Below, one piece after another: positions 1-7,389 of a stretch of 64,000 bases of DNA; the first letter of the stretch is position 1; the number at the start of each line of letters is the position of its first letter. The DNA is taken from the NCBI RefSeq assembly GCF_009734425.1, contig NZ_CP046455.1:496001-560000 (forward strand), given 5' to 3'. The translations under genes were made by a program, and so were the position numbers. Under the pieces are notes generated by a model. It was not told the origin of the DNA and ran no database searches. It saw only the letters and a list, made by a program, of their open reading frames with translations. This DNA is from Corynebacterium occultum. Its GTDB lineage: Bacteria > Actinomycetota > Actinomycetes > Mycobacteriales > Mycobacteriaceae.

Positions 1-74
1 GTGTCTTCTACACCCCGCCGGACAGCAGCTTCCAGCAGGAGCTGCGGGCCGCCGTGGAATCGGCCATTTCCTGA
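1..74 (+). CDS. C-terminal end of an unidentified protein (partial)
   Basis: Reading from base 3 there is an open frame of 23 residues that ends in TGA at 72-74 and continues off the left edge. The visible tail (ending ELRAAVESAIS) is too short to assign to a family. It converges on the fes-like esterase gene, with only about 38 bases between the two stops. Because the following genes are siderophore genes it could belong to iron metabolism, but nothing visible shows that. Confidence 0.4.
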   Translation, partial: VFYTPPDSSFQQELRAAVESAIS

Positions 75-112
75 GACCTGTTCAATGCCGGACACCATCC
101 CCGGACACCATT

Positions 113-1363
113 TCAGGAGGCCAGGGACTGCGCCAGCTGATCTATCAGGGCACCGCGCCAACAGGCGAAGTCATGCCCACCGTCATAGGTATTGACCTGG
201 CTGGACCAGCCCTTGGCGCAGAGCAGCTGATTCAACTGATGGGTTCTGGGCAGGGTCAGGCCTTCCCGTAGGCCGACATCCAGGTGGACCTGTGTGCTGC
301 GTGCCGGACGGAGCGCAGATTCCTCGGCTATCCAGTCAAGGCTGCGGCTGCCGAAGTCCCGGGGTGTGGAGGCACCATCCGGGGTCCACCAGAGGGAGGG
401 GGACTGGCAGATGGCGGTGCCATAGACCTCGGGCTGCAGGTGGGCGGCGAGTAGTGCGGAGAGACCGCCCAGACTTTGCCCGGCGATCAACCTCCCTTCC
501 CTTCCCTGCAGCCTGATCCCCGCACTTTCGGCCTGTTGCTGCGCCCAGGTGGTGGCGGTGTCGGCGAGGGAGCTGAGGAAATCGGGATTCGCACCCAGAA
601 CCTGGAAGCGGTCCGCCTGGTCCAGATTCTCGATGCCCAGGACCGCAACCGGGGGAATCCGCCCCAGCTCCTGGGCGTTTTCCAGGGCCTGCGGCAGATT
701 GAGGTGGCCGAACCAGATCTCGGCGTCGAAAAGCGTGAGCAGAGCTACCGGGGTGTGGCTGTCGGGGAGATAAAGGTGACAGGGGCGGGTGGGGGTTTCG
801 CCGGCACCGTTGCCCAGAGGCAGCTCCCCGCGGATCACCTTTCCCCGCAGCTTCCCGGGGTGCTGCCATTCCGTTTGCCGGGGGCTCAGTTTCCCGGAGA
901 GCAGGCTGAGTCCATGTCCTTCCGCACTGTGGATCAGTGGTGGTTGGCTACTGCAGGGGTCGATCAGGTTGGGGTAGTGGTTGTGTCTCGGCAGCCCGGG
1001 GTGCTGCCCGAGCGGCGCGAAGGAATAGGAAGCCTGGAGGGTGGGACTCAGATCCAGGGTGCGGACCCAGATATCGGTGCCGGGGACCGCACACATGAAC
1101 CCCAGTTCGTGATTTTCCCCGTCGCTGACCCGGTTGATGTGCAGGTGAACGGGTTCCCCATCCGGCGGGATGGTGCCACTGGGGTTGCGCCAGAAGAAGG
1201 TGGCCCGGACCCCTGTCGGATCCCAGATCGGGGTGCCCCGACGGTGGATTTCCCGCCAGAATTCCTCGAGCAGCTCAGTTCCGGCCCAGCTGAGCTGCTC
1301 CAGGACCTCAGTTTCGGTGGGAAAACAGGGGAGAAGATGGTGATGTTTCATCGGGGGTGTCAT
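113..1363 (-). CDS. fes: Enterochelin esterase-like protein (Fes family)
   Basis: Probable cytoplasmic ferric-siderophore esterase that hydrolyses the ester backbone of an imported catecholate siderophore to release iron. The 416-residue protein has the Fes layout: an N-terminal domain (about residues 1-165) followed by an alpha/beta hydrolase domain. The nucleophile elbow GQSLGG lies at residues 295-300 with Ser297 as nucleophile, and a C-terminal GGHD supplies the likely catalytic histidine. The start used has an AAAGG-type ribosome site; an ATG four codons later is possible. It is the last gene of the minus-strand block, 96 bases behind entC, so it is probably co-transcribed from the DtxR-controlled promoter before entB. 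The exact siderophore substrate is not shown by the sequence. Confidence 0.85.
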   Translation of the reverse strand: MTPPMKHHHLLPCFPTETEVLEQLSWAGTELLEEFWREIHRRGTPIWDPTGVRATFFWRNPSGTIPPDGEPVHLHINRVSDGENHELGFMCAVPGTDIWVRTLDLSPTLQASYSFAPLGQHPGLPRHNHYPNLIDPCSSQPPLIHSAEGHGLSLLSGKLSPRQTEWQHPGKLRGKVIRGELPLGNGAGETPTRPCHLYLPDSHTPVALLTLFDAEIWFGHLNLPQALENAQELGRIPPVAVLGIENLDQADRFQVLGANPDFLSSLADTATTWAQQQAESAGIRLQGREGRLIAGQSLGGLSALLAAHLQPEVYGTAICQSPSLWWTPDGASTPRDFGSRSLDWIAEESALRPARSTQVHLDVGLREGLTLPRTHQLNQLLCAKGWSSQVNTYDGGHDFACWRGALIDQLAQSLAS

Positions 1364-1459
1364 GGCACCTTTCTTTCAGAGGATGTTCCGCTTGCGCTGC
1401 CTGTCGTGTCTCGGAATTCCTCCTTCCCTGGGGGAGTCTGCGTGCAACACCTGTCTCAG

Positions 1460-2545
1460 CTAGGGGGCAACCACCAGATCTCCGGTGGGCAACCCCAGAG
1501 CCGCGCGGACCGGACCGAGCTTTGCGACGGTCTCTCGTACCTCCGCCGCAGCGTCGGAATCCGCGACGATCCCACCCCCGGCATGGGCCCGGACGGTGTT
1601 CCCCTGGAGGACAGCACTGCGGATGCTCACCCGCCACTGCCCATCGCCGGCGGCATCCGACCAGCCGACCGCGCCAGCATAGAAACCTCGCCCTGGTTCA
1701 ACCTTCCGCAGTTCCTGCTGGGTGCGCGGGGTGGGGAAACCACACACCGCCGGGGTGGGGTGCAGGACAGCGGCCAGCTCCAGGACGGGGACCCGGGGAT
1801 CCTTCAGACGCCCCCGAATCCGGGTACCCAGATGCCAGGTGTGGGAGGTGGCGGTCAGGGAGGGAACCTCCGGGATCTTCAGCTCGACACAGTAGGGCTC
1901 CAATACCCGCCGGATGTCCTCGGTCACGAAACCATGCTCGGCAATATCCTTCCCGGAGCGCAGCAACCCATCCGCCCGGGCCTGATCCTCATCAGGATCC
2001 GGGCAACGGGGGATGGTGCCCGCCAGGGGATAAGACTCGATGAACTCACCCCGCTTGGCGATCAACAGCTCCGGGCTGGAACCGATCAACTGGGCACCGC
2101 GGTACCGGTGGCCGGCGGAACCCAGATCCACCAGGTGACCGTGGCCGGTACCGGAACCGGTGAGGAAACTCCCCAGCAACACCTCCGGGGAAGGCTGTGC
2201 GGCGAGCAGATAACGCTCCTCCCGGGAGAGCACCAACTTCTGGAACTTCCCGGAACGGATCTGGGACACCGCCTGCTCTACCCGGTTGGCATGTTCCCCC
2301 CGGGAGGTCATTTCCGCAATGTCATGAACCTCGGGCAGCTTCCCGGTGGGCAACTCCGGGGCACCCCGCCGGAAGGAAAAACTCTGCGGGGCAAAAAGCG
2401 CCGGGGTCTCCTCAGGGTGGAAAGGCAGCGCACCCACCACCAGCGAGGCACCCGAACTCAGCGCCTCAGCCACGCTGCCCCAACTGTCCTGGACACCCTC
2501 CGCTTCCAAGGTCTGCTGACTATCGGTGAAGATGAAGGAATACAC
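1460..2545 (-). CDS. entC: Isochorismate synthase (EntC/DhbC type)
   Basis: Converts chorismate to isochorismate, the first committed step to 2,3-dihydroxybenzoate. The 361-residue protein shows hallmarks of the chorismate-binding (MST) family: HPTPAVCGFPT in the middle of the catalytic domain and the closing GGGIVADSD followed by E and K residues that bind magnesium and substrate. The start is GTG, seven bases after the entB stop, with GGAGCT as ribosome site, so the two genes are probably translationally coupled. The neighbours entB and entA carry out the next two steps. A menaquinone-type MenF would be the alternative, but the setting among entA, entB and fes argues for siderophore synthesis. 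Confidence 0.9.
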   Translation of the reverse strand: MYSFIFTDSQQTLEAEGVQDSWGSVAEALSSGASLVVGALPFHPEETPALFAPQSFSFRRGAPELPTGKLPEVHDIAEMTSRGEHANRVEQAVSQIRSGKFQKLVLSREERYLLAAQPSPEVLLGSFLTGSGTGHGHLVDLGSAGHRYRGAQLIGSSPELLIAKRGEFIESYPLAGTIPRCPDPDEDQARADGLLRSGKDIAEHGFVTEDIRRVLEPYCVELKIPEVPSLTATSHTWHLGTRIRGRLKDPRVPVLELAAVLHPTPAVCGFPTPRTQQELRKVEPGRGFYAGAVGWSDAAGDGQWRVSIRSAVLQGNTVRAHAGGGIVADSDAAAEVRETVAKLGPVRAALGLPTGDLVVAP

Positions 2546-2552
2546 CTGCAGA

Positions 2553-3209
2553 TCAGCTCCGCACGCTTATCGACGCCGCGTCCGGCTGCCACGCAGCCAG
2601 GGCTTCCGCGGTACCGATCACCCGGCCACAGCGGCGCGACACCCAGTCCAGGGTCTGCCGATGATCCTCGGCCGTGAAATCAGCGATGGCATCACCAACC
2701 AGGAAGGGAGCCACATCATTCATGAAAGCGTCCACCGCGGACACCTGGCAACCCATGTGCCCGTACACCCCGGTGATCAACAGCTGATCCCGACCACTGA
2801 ACGCCAGGGACTGGCGCAGATCGGTGCGCGTCAGTGCGGAATAGCGCCACTTGGTCACCACATGGTGGTGCTGCTTCGGAGCCAGCTCCGGAATGATCGC
2901 AGCCTCCTGATCCGTCTGGATCCCCGGGCCCCAGAAATCACTGAGCAGGCCGCGCCGGGCAGTCTGCTGTCGTGGTGGCTGGGCGGAGTAGAAGACCGGG
3001 ATGCCGGCGGCATCGGCGGCGTCGATAAGCCCACGGATATGGGGGATGACGCTGCGGATGGGATCCTGCTCCGCTGCATAGGCGGAGATGAAGTAGTTCT
3101 GCATGTCGTGGATGAGCAGTGCGGAACGTTCGGGGTTCAGCGGCCAATCAACGACCGGTGGGTGGTTGATCTCCGGGAGGGGGTAGGGGGCGATGCGAGG
3201 GATGGCCAT
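2553..3209 (-). CDS. entB: Isochorismatase, single domain (EntB/DhbB N-terminal half)
   Basis: Hydrolyses isochorismate to 2,3-dihydro-2,3-dihydroxybenzoate and pyruvate. The start at 3209 gives MAIPRIAPYPLP, which matches the known EntB beginning and has AAGGAT upstream; an in-frame upstream start at 3260 would add 17 residues without support. The Asp-containing core ALLIHDMQNYF and a GVYGHMGC stretch match the family, although the usual Cys nucleophile position should be checked by alignment. At 218 residues it lacks the C-terminal aryl-carrier domain of EntB (285 residues) and DhbB (about 312). Carrier function must therefore come from a separate protein or from an NRPS outside the window, or the pathway ends at free dihydroxybenzoate. 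It is the first gene behind a DtxR box. Confidence 0.88.
   Translation of the reverse strand: MAIPRIAPYPLPEINHPPVVDWPLNPERSALLIHDMQNYFISAYAAEQDPIRSVIPHIRGLIDAADAAGIPVFYSAQPPRQQTARRGLLSDFWGPGIQTDQEAAIIPELAPKQHHHVVTKWRYSALTRTDLRQSLAFSGRDQLLITGVYGHMGCQVSAVDAFMNDVAPFLVGDAIADFTAEDHRQTLDWVSRRCGRVIGTAEALAAWQPDAASISVRS
2566..2575 (+). repeat. CTTATCGACG motif 1
   Basis: Lies antisense in the last codons of entB, 20 bases before the entC start. Confidence 0.7.
3020..3029 (-). repeat. CTTATCGACG motif 2
   Basis: In entB, sense orientation, read as Leu-Ile-Asp-Ala. Confidence 0.7.
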
Positions 3210-3279
3210 GGTTGTGATCCTGATCCTTTCTCGGGGGAGAGCTAGATCCGTGTGGGTCACTAGCTGTTGGCCACCAAAG

Positions 3280-3298
3280 GTAGCTAAGCCTTACCTAA
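3280..3298 (-). promoter_or_regulatory. DtxR-type iron box upstream of entB
   Basis: Read on the minus strand the site is TTAGGTAAGGCTTAGCTAC, matching 15 of 19 positions of the consensus TTAGGTTAGSCTAACCTAA. It lies 71 bases upstream of the entB start, between entA and entB, so entB-entC-fes probably has its own iron-repressed promoter. Confidence 0.7.
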
Positions 3299-3322
3299 TA
3301 TGCAAAGTCGGGGAGAGTGCCT

Positions 3323-4045
3323 TCACTGGTCGAGGGTGGCGCCGCCATCCACCCGAAGGTCGTGCATGGTGATGTGGCGGGCGGCGGAGGAGCTGAGGAA
3401 GATGCAGGCCCGGGCGATATCCTCCGGATCGGCCACCCTGCCCAGGGGGATGCCCAGGCGGAACTGCTCAGGGTTTCCGGCGATCACCTTCGCGCTCTCA
3501 TCCCGGCCCTCCTGCCACATCCCGCGCAGCATCGGGGTGTTGGTGGAGCCCGGGGTGACGATATTGCAGCGCACCCCATGCGGAGCGCACTCCAGGCCCA
3601 GGGTCCGGAGCCAGGAACTTGTCGCGGCCTTGGAGGCGCCATAGGCGGCCATCCCGGCCCGGGGCGTGGCAGCCGCATTGGATGAGATTGCGACGATGGA
3701 GCCATTCCTGCGCCCGATCATGCGGCGCGCAGTGGCTGAGCAGATATTCACCGTGCCCAGCAGGTTCACCTCCAGGGAATGGCGCAGTGCCGCCACGTCG
3801 GGGGCAAGGGCGCTGTCCGCCAACAGGGTGCCGGCGGTGTGGATCAGGGCGTCCAGGGGGCCGTGCTCATTCTCGAGCGAGGCCATTGCCTTCTCGATGG
3901 CGGGCTGATCGGTGATGTCGTGTTCCGGCAGGTCCCAGCCGTGCACGCGGTGTCCGGCGGCCGTGAGTTCTGACACCACGGCCGCTCCGATGCCGCCGCG
4001 GGCTCCGGTGACCAGGTAGTGCAGCTTCTCAGATTCTCGGGACAT
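3323..4045 (-). CDS. entA: 2,3-dihydro-2,3-dihydroxybenzoate dehydrogenase (EntA-like SDR)
   Basis: A short-chain dehydrogenase that oxidises 2,3-dihydro-2,3-dihydroxybenzoate to 2,3-dihydroxybenzoate with NAD. The 240-residue protein has the cofactor motif TGARGGIG near the N-terminus and the catalytic Tyr-x-x-x-Lys as YGASK behind VAISS. The start at 4045 is chosen because GAGGAG stands 8-10 bases upstream; the longest frame would begin at 4087, next to the DtxR box. General SDRs are hard to tell apart, but adjacency to entB, entC and fes and the length near EntA (248) support the call. It is the first gene of the minus-strand siderophore block and is preceded by its own iron box. Confidence 0.82.
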   Translation of the reverse strand: MSRESEKLHYLVTGARGGIGAAVVSELTAAGHRVHGWDLPEHDITDQPAIEKAMASLENEHGPLDALIHTAGTLLADSALAPDVAALRHSLEVNLLGTVNICSATARRMIGRRNGSIVAISSNAAATPRAGMAAYGASKAATSSWLRTLGLECAPHGVRCNIVTPGSTNTPMLRGMWQEGRDESAKVIAGNPEQFRLGIPLGRVADPEDIARACIFLSSSAARHITMHDLRVDGGATLDQ

Positions 4046-4087
4046 GGGGATGCTCTCCTCTGTGGTGATGGGCGAAGCCCTGGGCAA

Positions 4088-4106
4088 TTAGGTCAGGGTA
4101 TCCTAA
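4088..4106. promoter_or_regulatory. DtxR-type iron box between entA and the divergent exporter
   Basis: TTAGGTCAGGGTATCCTAA matches 16 of 19 positions of the DtxR consensus. It lies 43 bases upstream of the entA start and 62 bases upstream of the start of the MFS gene on the other strand, so it could repress both under iron sufficiency. Confidence 0.75.
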
Positions 4107-4167
4107 ATATTCGGGCTGGGTGGGGGCCTGCCTCACCTTGTGTGGTGGGCGGGTCTACCATCTGGGC

Positions 4168-5445
4168 ATGGGAAATCGGCGAGGAGCATCAGAGTCTGAA
4201 GCGCAGAACTCCAGGAAGGGGCAGGTGTCCCGGCGGCCGCTGATCCCGGCGCTCCTGGCTGTCGTCGCCGTCTTCATCGCCTCCCTCAATCTGCGCCCCG
4301 GAATCGCCTCCCTGGGAGTGGTGATCACCGACATCACCGAGCATTTCGACGCCGGTGGTGCCTCGGCAGGTGTTCTCACCGCGCTGCCCGGGTTCTGTTT
4401 CGCCATCTTCGGGATCATCGCCGTCCCCCTGGCCCGGAAGATCGGCCTGACGGCCACCATGACCGGCGGCATGGCCGTCAGCCTGGTGGGTGTGGGGCTG
4501 CGTCCCTGGGTGGGTGATATCTGGGTGTTCATCCTGCTTAGCGGACTGCTGGTCGCGGGGATTGCGGTGGCCAATGTCCTGCTTCCCGCCTGGATCAAAC
4601 TCCATGGCGGGAAGAACTGGATTGCGTTGACCACGGTCTACACCGCTGTGCTGGGCCTGGGCGGGGCATTGGGTCCACTTTCAGCCCTGCTCTTCCACGG
4701 GGAGGGGGCCTGGCGGTGGGTCATCTTCATCTGGGTGTTCGCCGCCGTGGCGCAGCTGCTGGTGTGGATCCCGGTCTGGCTGCGCAGCGGCAATGATTTC
4801 CCGGCATCCCCGCCCGGGGTGGGGGTCGACGGGGGCGTCGCAACGCAGCCGAAGGTGTCGCTGTGGAAATCCCCGACCGCGGTGGCTCTGATGATCTTCT
4901 TCGGCATGCAGTCCATGAACGCCTATATCCAGATGGGTTGGTTGCCGACCATGCTCATCGACGCCGGGGTCAGCCTCAACAAGGCCAGCATCGCCATCGC
5001 GCTGCTGGGCGCCTTCGGGCTGCTGGGTGGGTTGGTCATCCCGACGATGATCGCCCGCTTCCGGCACTTCCGGTTTTTCCCGATCCTCTTCGCCACCCTG
5101 ACCATCGCCGGCTACCTCGGCATCATCCTCGCCCCGGCACAGGGCTGGCTGCTCTGGGCGATGCTGCTCGGCCTGGGTGGATTCTGCTTCCCGACGGCGC
5201 TGGCGCTGATCCCCTCCCGGACCGTCAGTGCCGTCATGACCGCCCGGCTCTCCGGGTTCGTGCAGCCGGTTGGTTATCTCTTCGCCGGTGCCGGGCCGCT
5301 GCTGGTGGGTGCCGCCTATGACTCTCTCGGGGGATGGAGTGTCATCCTGGCGGTGCTCTGCCTGGGCGCGGTTGTCAAGGGGGCCGTCGGTTATCTGGCG
5401 GCCCGGGAGCGCTCGGTGGACCGGGAGCTGGGGTTGGTTTCCTGA
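4168..5445 (+). CDS. MFS transporter, CynX/NimT family
   Basis: A 425-residue inner-membrane protein with about 12 hydrophobic segments and the look of the CynX/NimT (YeaN) branch of the major facilitator superfamily, for example FIASLNLRPGIASLGVVI in the first segment. Family members move cyanate, nitroimidazoles or other small anions. Sharing an intergenic region and an iron box with entA suggests possible export of dihydroxybenzoate or a siderophore, but this is inference, since EntS belongs to a different MFS branch. ATG at 4168 is preferred over the longer frame from 4120: a hexamer TACCAT sits 6 bases ahead, which would fit a leaderless mRNA, and there is no ribosome site. The region before the first helix (residues 1-25) is polar and basic. 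Confidence 0.75.
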   Translation: MGNRRGASESEAQNSRKGQVSRRPLIPALLAVVAVFIASLNLRPGIASLGVVITDITEHFDAGGASAGVLTALPGFCFAIFGIIAVPLARKIGLTATMTGGMAVSLVGVGLRPWVGDIWVFILLSGLLVAGIAVANVLLPAWIKLHGGKNWIALTTVYTAVLGLGGALGPLSALLFHGEGAWRWVIFIWVFAAVAQLLVWIPVWLRSGNDFPASPPGVGVDGGVATQPKVSLWKSPTAVALMIFFGMQSMNAYIQMGWLPTMLIDAGVSLNKASIAIALLGAFGLLGGLVIPTMIARFRHFRFFPILFATLTIAGYLGIILAPAQGWLLWAMLLGLGGFCFPTALALIPSRTVSAVMTARLSGFVQPVGYLFAGAGPLLVGAAYDSLGGWSVILAVLCLGAVVKGAVGYLAARERSVDRELGLVS

Positions 5446-5453
5446 ACCCCCAT

Positions 5454-5481
5454 CCTCAGGGGGGCGCTGATGCCCCTGAGG
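5454..5481 (+). terminator. Hairpin after the MFS gene
   Basis: CCTCAGGGG pairs perfectly with CCCCTGAGG across a 10-base loop, 8 bases after the MFS stop. There is no T run behind it, so it may be a weak or factor-assisted terminator. Confidence 0.45.
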
Positions 5482-5798
5482 TTGCGGAGTTGAACAGGTT
5501 ATGCCAGCCGTCCGGCGCCTCCTCGGTGGGAGGCGGGTTTGTCGAGGTCATCAGGGTAATCAGGCGATTTGCCATTCGGGTGCCCGCTGTGGTTGACTGT
5601 TCCAGTCGCTTGTCCAGGTCGGCCCGTGGTGCGTTTCCGAATCCCGGTCCGAGACCCTTCGGCACAGATGCAGGGCATTTCATGCTCCGCAGCTGAGGTT
5701 CGTCGCTCATTGTGTAGTGGCAGGCGAGGAAGCAGTACAGACCGCGTGCGTTCGGGACGGAAATCCGACGCACATACAACCAGGTCAGGAGACCAGTA
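5482..5798 (+). promoter_or_regulatory. Leader and promoter region of rplN
   Basis: This stretch of about 317 bases has no convincing gene. Close to rplN there is a hairpin at 5746-5773 (GTGCGT with ACGCAC plus CGG with CCG) and then the ribosome site AGGAGA before the GTG start. The hairpin is a candidate leader control element for the rplN-rplX-rplE transcript. No clear -35/-10 pair stands out. Confidence 0.4.
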
Positions 5799-6167
5799 GT
5801 GATTCAGCAGGAATCGCGTCTGAAGATCGCCGATAACACCGGTGCACGAGAGATTCTGTGCATCCGCGTTCTCGGTGGCTCTACCCGACGTTTTGCTGGC
5901 ATTGGCGACACCATCGTCGCCACTGTCAAGGAAGCAGCCCCCGGCGGCAATGTGAAGTCTGGCGAAATCGTCAAGGCTGTCATTGTCCGCACCAAGAAGG
6001 AGACCCGTCGTGCAGACGGCTCCTACATCTCCTTCGATGAGAACGCAGCTGTCCTCATCAAGAATGACAACGAGCCCCGCGGTACCCGTATCTTCGGCCC
6101 CGTCGCTCGTGAGCTTCGTGACAAGAAGTTCATGAAGATCGTCTCGCTGGCACCGGAGGTAATCTAA
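5799..6167 (+). CDS. rplN: 50S ribosomal protein L14
   Basis: Binds 23S rRNA at the subunit interface. The 122-residue protein begins [27 protein letters not shown], the standard L14 start, and has the usual family length. The start is GTG with AGGAGA seven bases upstream. It heads a three-gene unit with rplX and rplE; rplX starts on the base after its stop. In many bacteria this is the beginning of the spc operon, but here it is separated from the S10 genes by the siderophore and transporter genes, or by sequence beyond the window. Confidence 0.98.
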   Translation: MIQQESRLKIADNTGAREILCIRVLGGSTRRFAGIGDTIVATVKEAAPGGNVKSGEIVKAVIVRTKKETRRADGSYISFDENAAVLIKNDNEPRGTRIFGPVARELRDKKFMKIVSLAPEVI

Positions 6168-6482
6168 ATGAAGATCCATAAGGGCGACATGGTCGTCGTC
6201 GTCTCCGGCCCGGACAAGGGTGCCAAGGGCAAGGTCATTCAGGCTTTCCCGGCAACCGAGAAGGTCTTGGTCGAAGGCGTTAACCGCATCAAGAAGCACG
6301 TTGCTAACTCCGCTCCCGAGCGTGGCGCCGAGTCCGGCGGCATCGTGACCCAGGAAGCTCCGATCCACATCTCCAACGTGATGGTTCTGGACGCCGACGG
6401 CAACCCGACTCGCGTCGGTTACCGCTTCGACGAGAACGGCAAGAAGATCCGTATCTCGCGTCGTAACGGGAAGGACATCTAA
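6168..6482 (+). CDS. rplX: 50S ribosomal protein L24
   Basis: Early-assembly protein that binds the 5' region of 23S rRNA. The 104-residue sequence begins [23 protein letters not shown], the KOW motif typical of L24, and ends in a basic segment ([10 protein letters not shown]). The ATG directly abuts the rplN stop codon and the ribosome site lies within the end of rplN (GGAGG), which implies translational coupling. rplE follows two bases after its stop. Confidence 0.98.
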   Translation: MKIHKGDMVVVVSGPDKGAKGKVIQAFPATEKVLVEGVNRIKKHVANSAPERGAESGGIVTQEAPIHISNVMVLDADGNPTRVGYRFDENGKKIRISRRNGKDI

Positions 6483-6484
6483 GC

Positions 6485-7060
6485 ATGAGCGAGAACTACA
6501 CCCCCCGTCTCAAGAACGTCTACCGCGACGAGATCAAGGGCAAGCTGCAGGAGCAGTTCGCCTACGACAACGTCATGGAGATCCCGGGTCTGACCAAGAT
6601 CGTCGTCAACATGGGCGTCGGCGACGCTGCCCGTGACTCCAAGATGATCAACGGCGCTCTCGAGGACCTGACCCTCATCACCGGTCAGAAGCCGCAGATG
6701 CGTCGCGCCAAGACCTCCATCGCGAACTTCAAGCTCCGCGAGGGCATGCCGATCGGCGCCAAGGTCACCCTGCGCGGCGACCGCATGTGGGAATTCCTGG
6801 ACCGTCTGCTGACCGTGGCCCTGCCGCGTATCCGCGACTTCCGTGGTCTCTCCGACCAGCAGTTCGACGGTCACGGCAACTACACCTTCGGCCTCACTGA
6901 GCAGACCATGTTCTACGAGATCGACGTCGACAAGGTTGATCGCCCCCGTGGTATGGACATCACCGTCGTCACCACCGCGACCAACAATGATGAAGGCCGT
7001 GCACTCCTGCGCGAGCTGGGCTTCCCCTTCAAGGGCGAAGACGGCACCCGCCAGAAGTAG
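6485..7060 (+). CDS. rplE: 50S ribosomal protein L5
   Basis: Binds 5S rRNA and contacts the P-site tRNA and the 30S head. The 191-residue protein carries the L5 signatures [16 protein letters not shown] and [15 protein letters not shown]. It is the last gene of the rplN unit: a strong terminator follows at 7101. In the canonical spc operon rpsN and rpsH come next, whereas here rpsH lies 17.7 kb further right and no rpsN is present in the window. Confidence 0.98.
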   Translation: MSENYTPRLKNVYRDEIKGKLQEQFAYDNVMEIPGLTKIVVNMGVGDAARDSKMINGALEDLTLITGQKPQMRRAKTSIANFKLREGMPIGAKVTLRGDRMWEFLDRLLTVALPRIRDFRGLSDQQFDGHGNYTFGLTEQTMFYEIDVDKVDRPRGMDITVVTTATNNDEGRALLRELGFPFKGEDGTRQK

Positions 7061-7100
7061 TCTTCTTCAGTTCAGATGCTCCTTGAGTGTCTGACACACA

Positions 7101-7142
7101 AACCCTCCCTCCCCGGGGATTACCTGGGGTGGGAGGGTTTTG
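7101..7142 (+). terminator. Terminator of rplN-rplX-rplE
   Basis: AACCCTCCC at 7101-7109 pairs with GGGAGGGTT at 7131-7139, with further pairing of CCCC and GGGG inside, followed by TTTTG. It lies 41 bases after rplE and is a good intrinsic terminator. Confidence 0.85.
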
Positions 7143-7171
7143 TCCTTGGCCCTGGCACCTTAGACCCCTGT

Positions 7172-7240
7172 GCATTCTAGAGTGGGGAAAACGGCACTTA
7201 AGCACGTGAGGTGGCGACCTTAAGGGCCGTTTTCCCCACT
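7172..7240. repeat. Palindromic repeat element, copy 1 (truncated right arm)
   Basis: This 69-base stretch is 67/69 identical to 61806-61874. The left arm begins GCATTCTAGAGTGGGGAAAA and the right arm contains the complement TTTTCCCCACT, with CTTAAG pairs inside. The outermost right arm (CTAGAATGC in copy 2) is replaced here by unrelated TTATAC. Both copies lie just behind a transcription terminator. No coding frame is associated with it. Confidence 0.85.
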
Positions 7241-7389
7241 TTATACACCATCACCTCAAGGTGAGCGCCGCTCCCACCCGCTGTGTATCAAGGGTGGGGG
7301 CGGCGAATCCGGGACCTCGGCTCATGATGCCTGGTGAAGTTGTTCTACGTTATTGCCCTGCCTCAGGCAGCAGAACCTACAGAGCGCTC

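Noticed and set aside
476..2677. 733-residue open frame on the plus strand
   Set aside because: It is antisense to fes and entC, which show clear family motifs; the frame is a by-product of GC-rich codon use.
5456..5779. 107-residue minus-strand frame before rplN
   Set aside because: No ribosome site, no family, and it overlaps the hairpin behind the MFS gene and the rplN leader.
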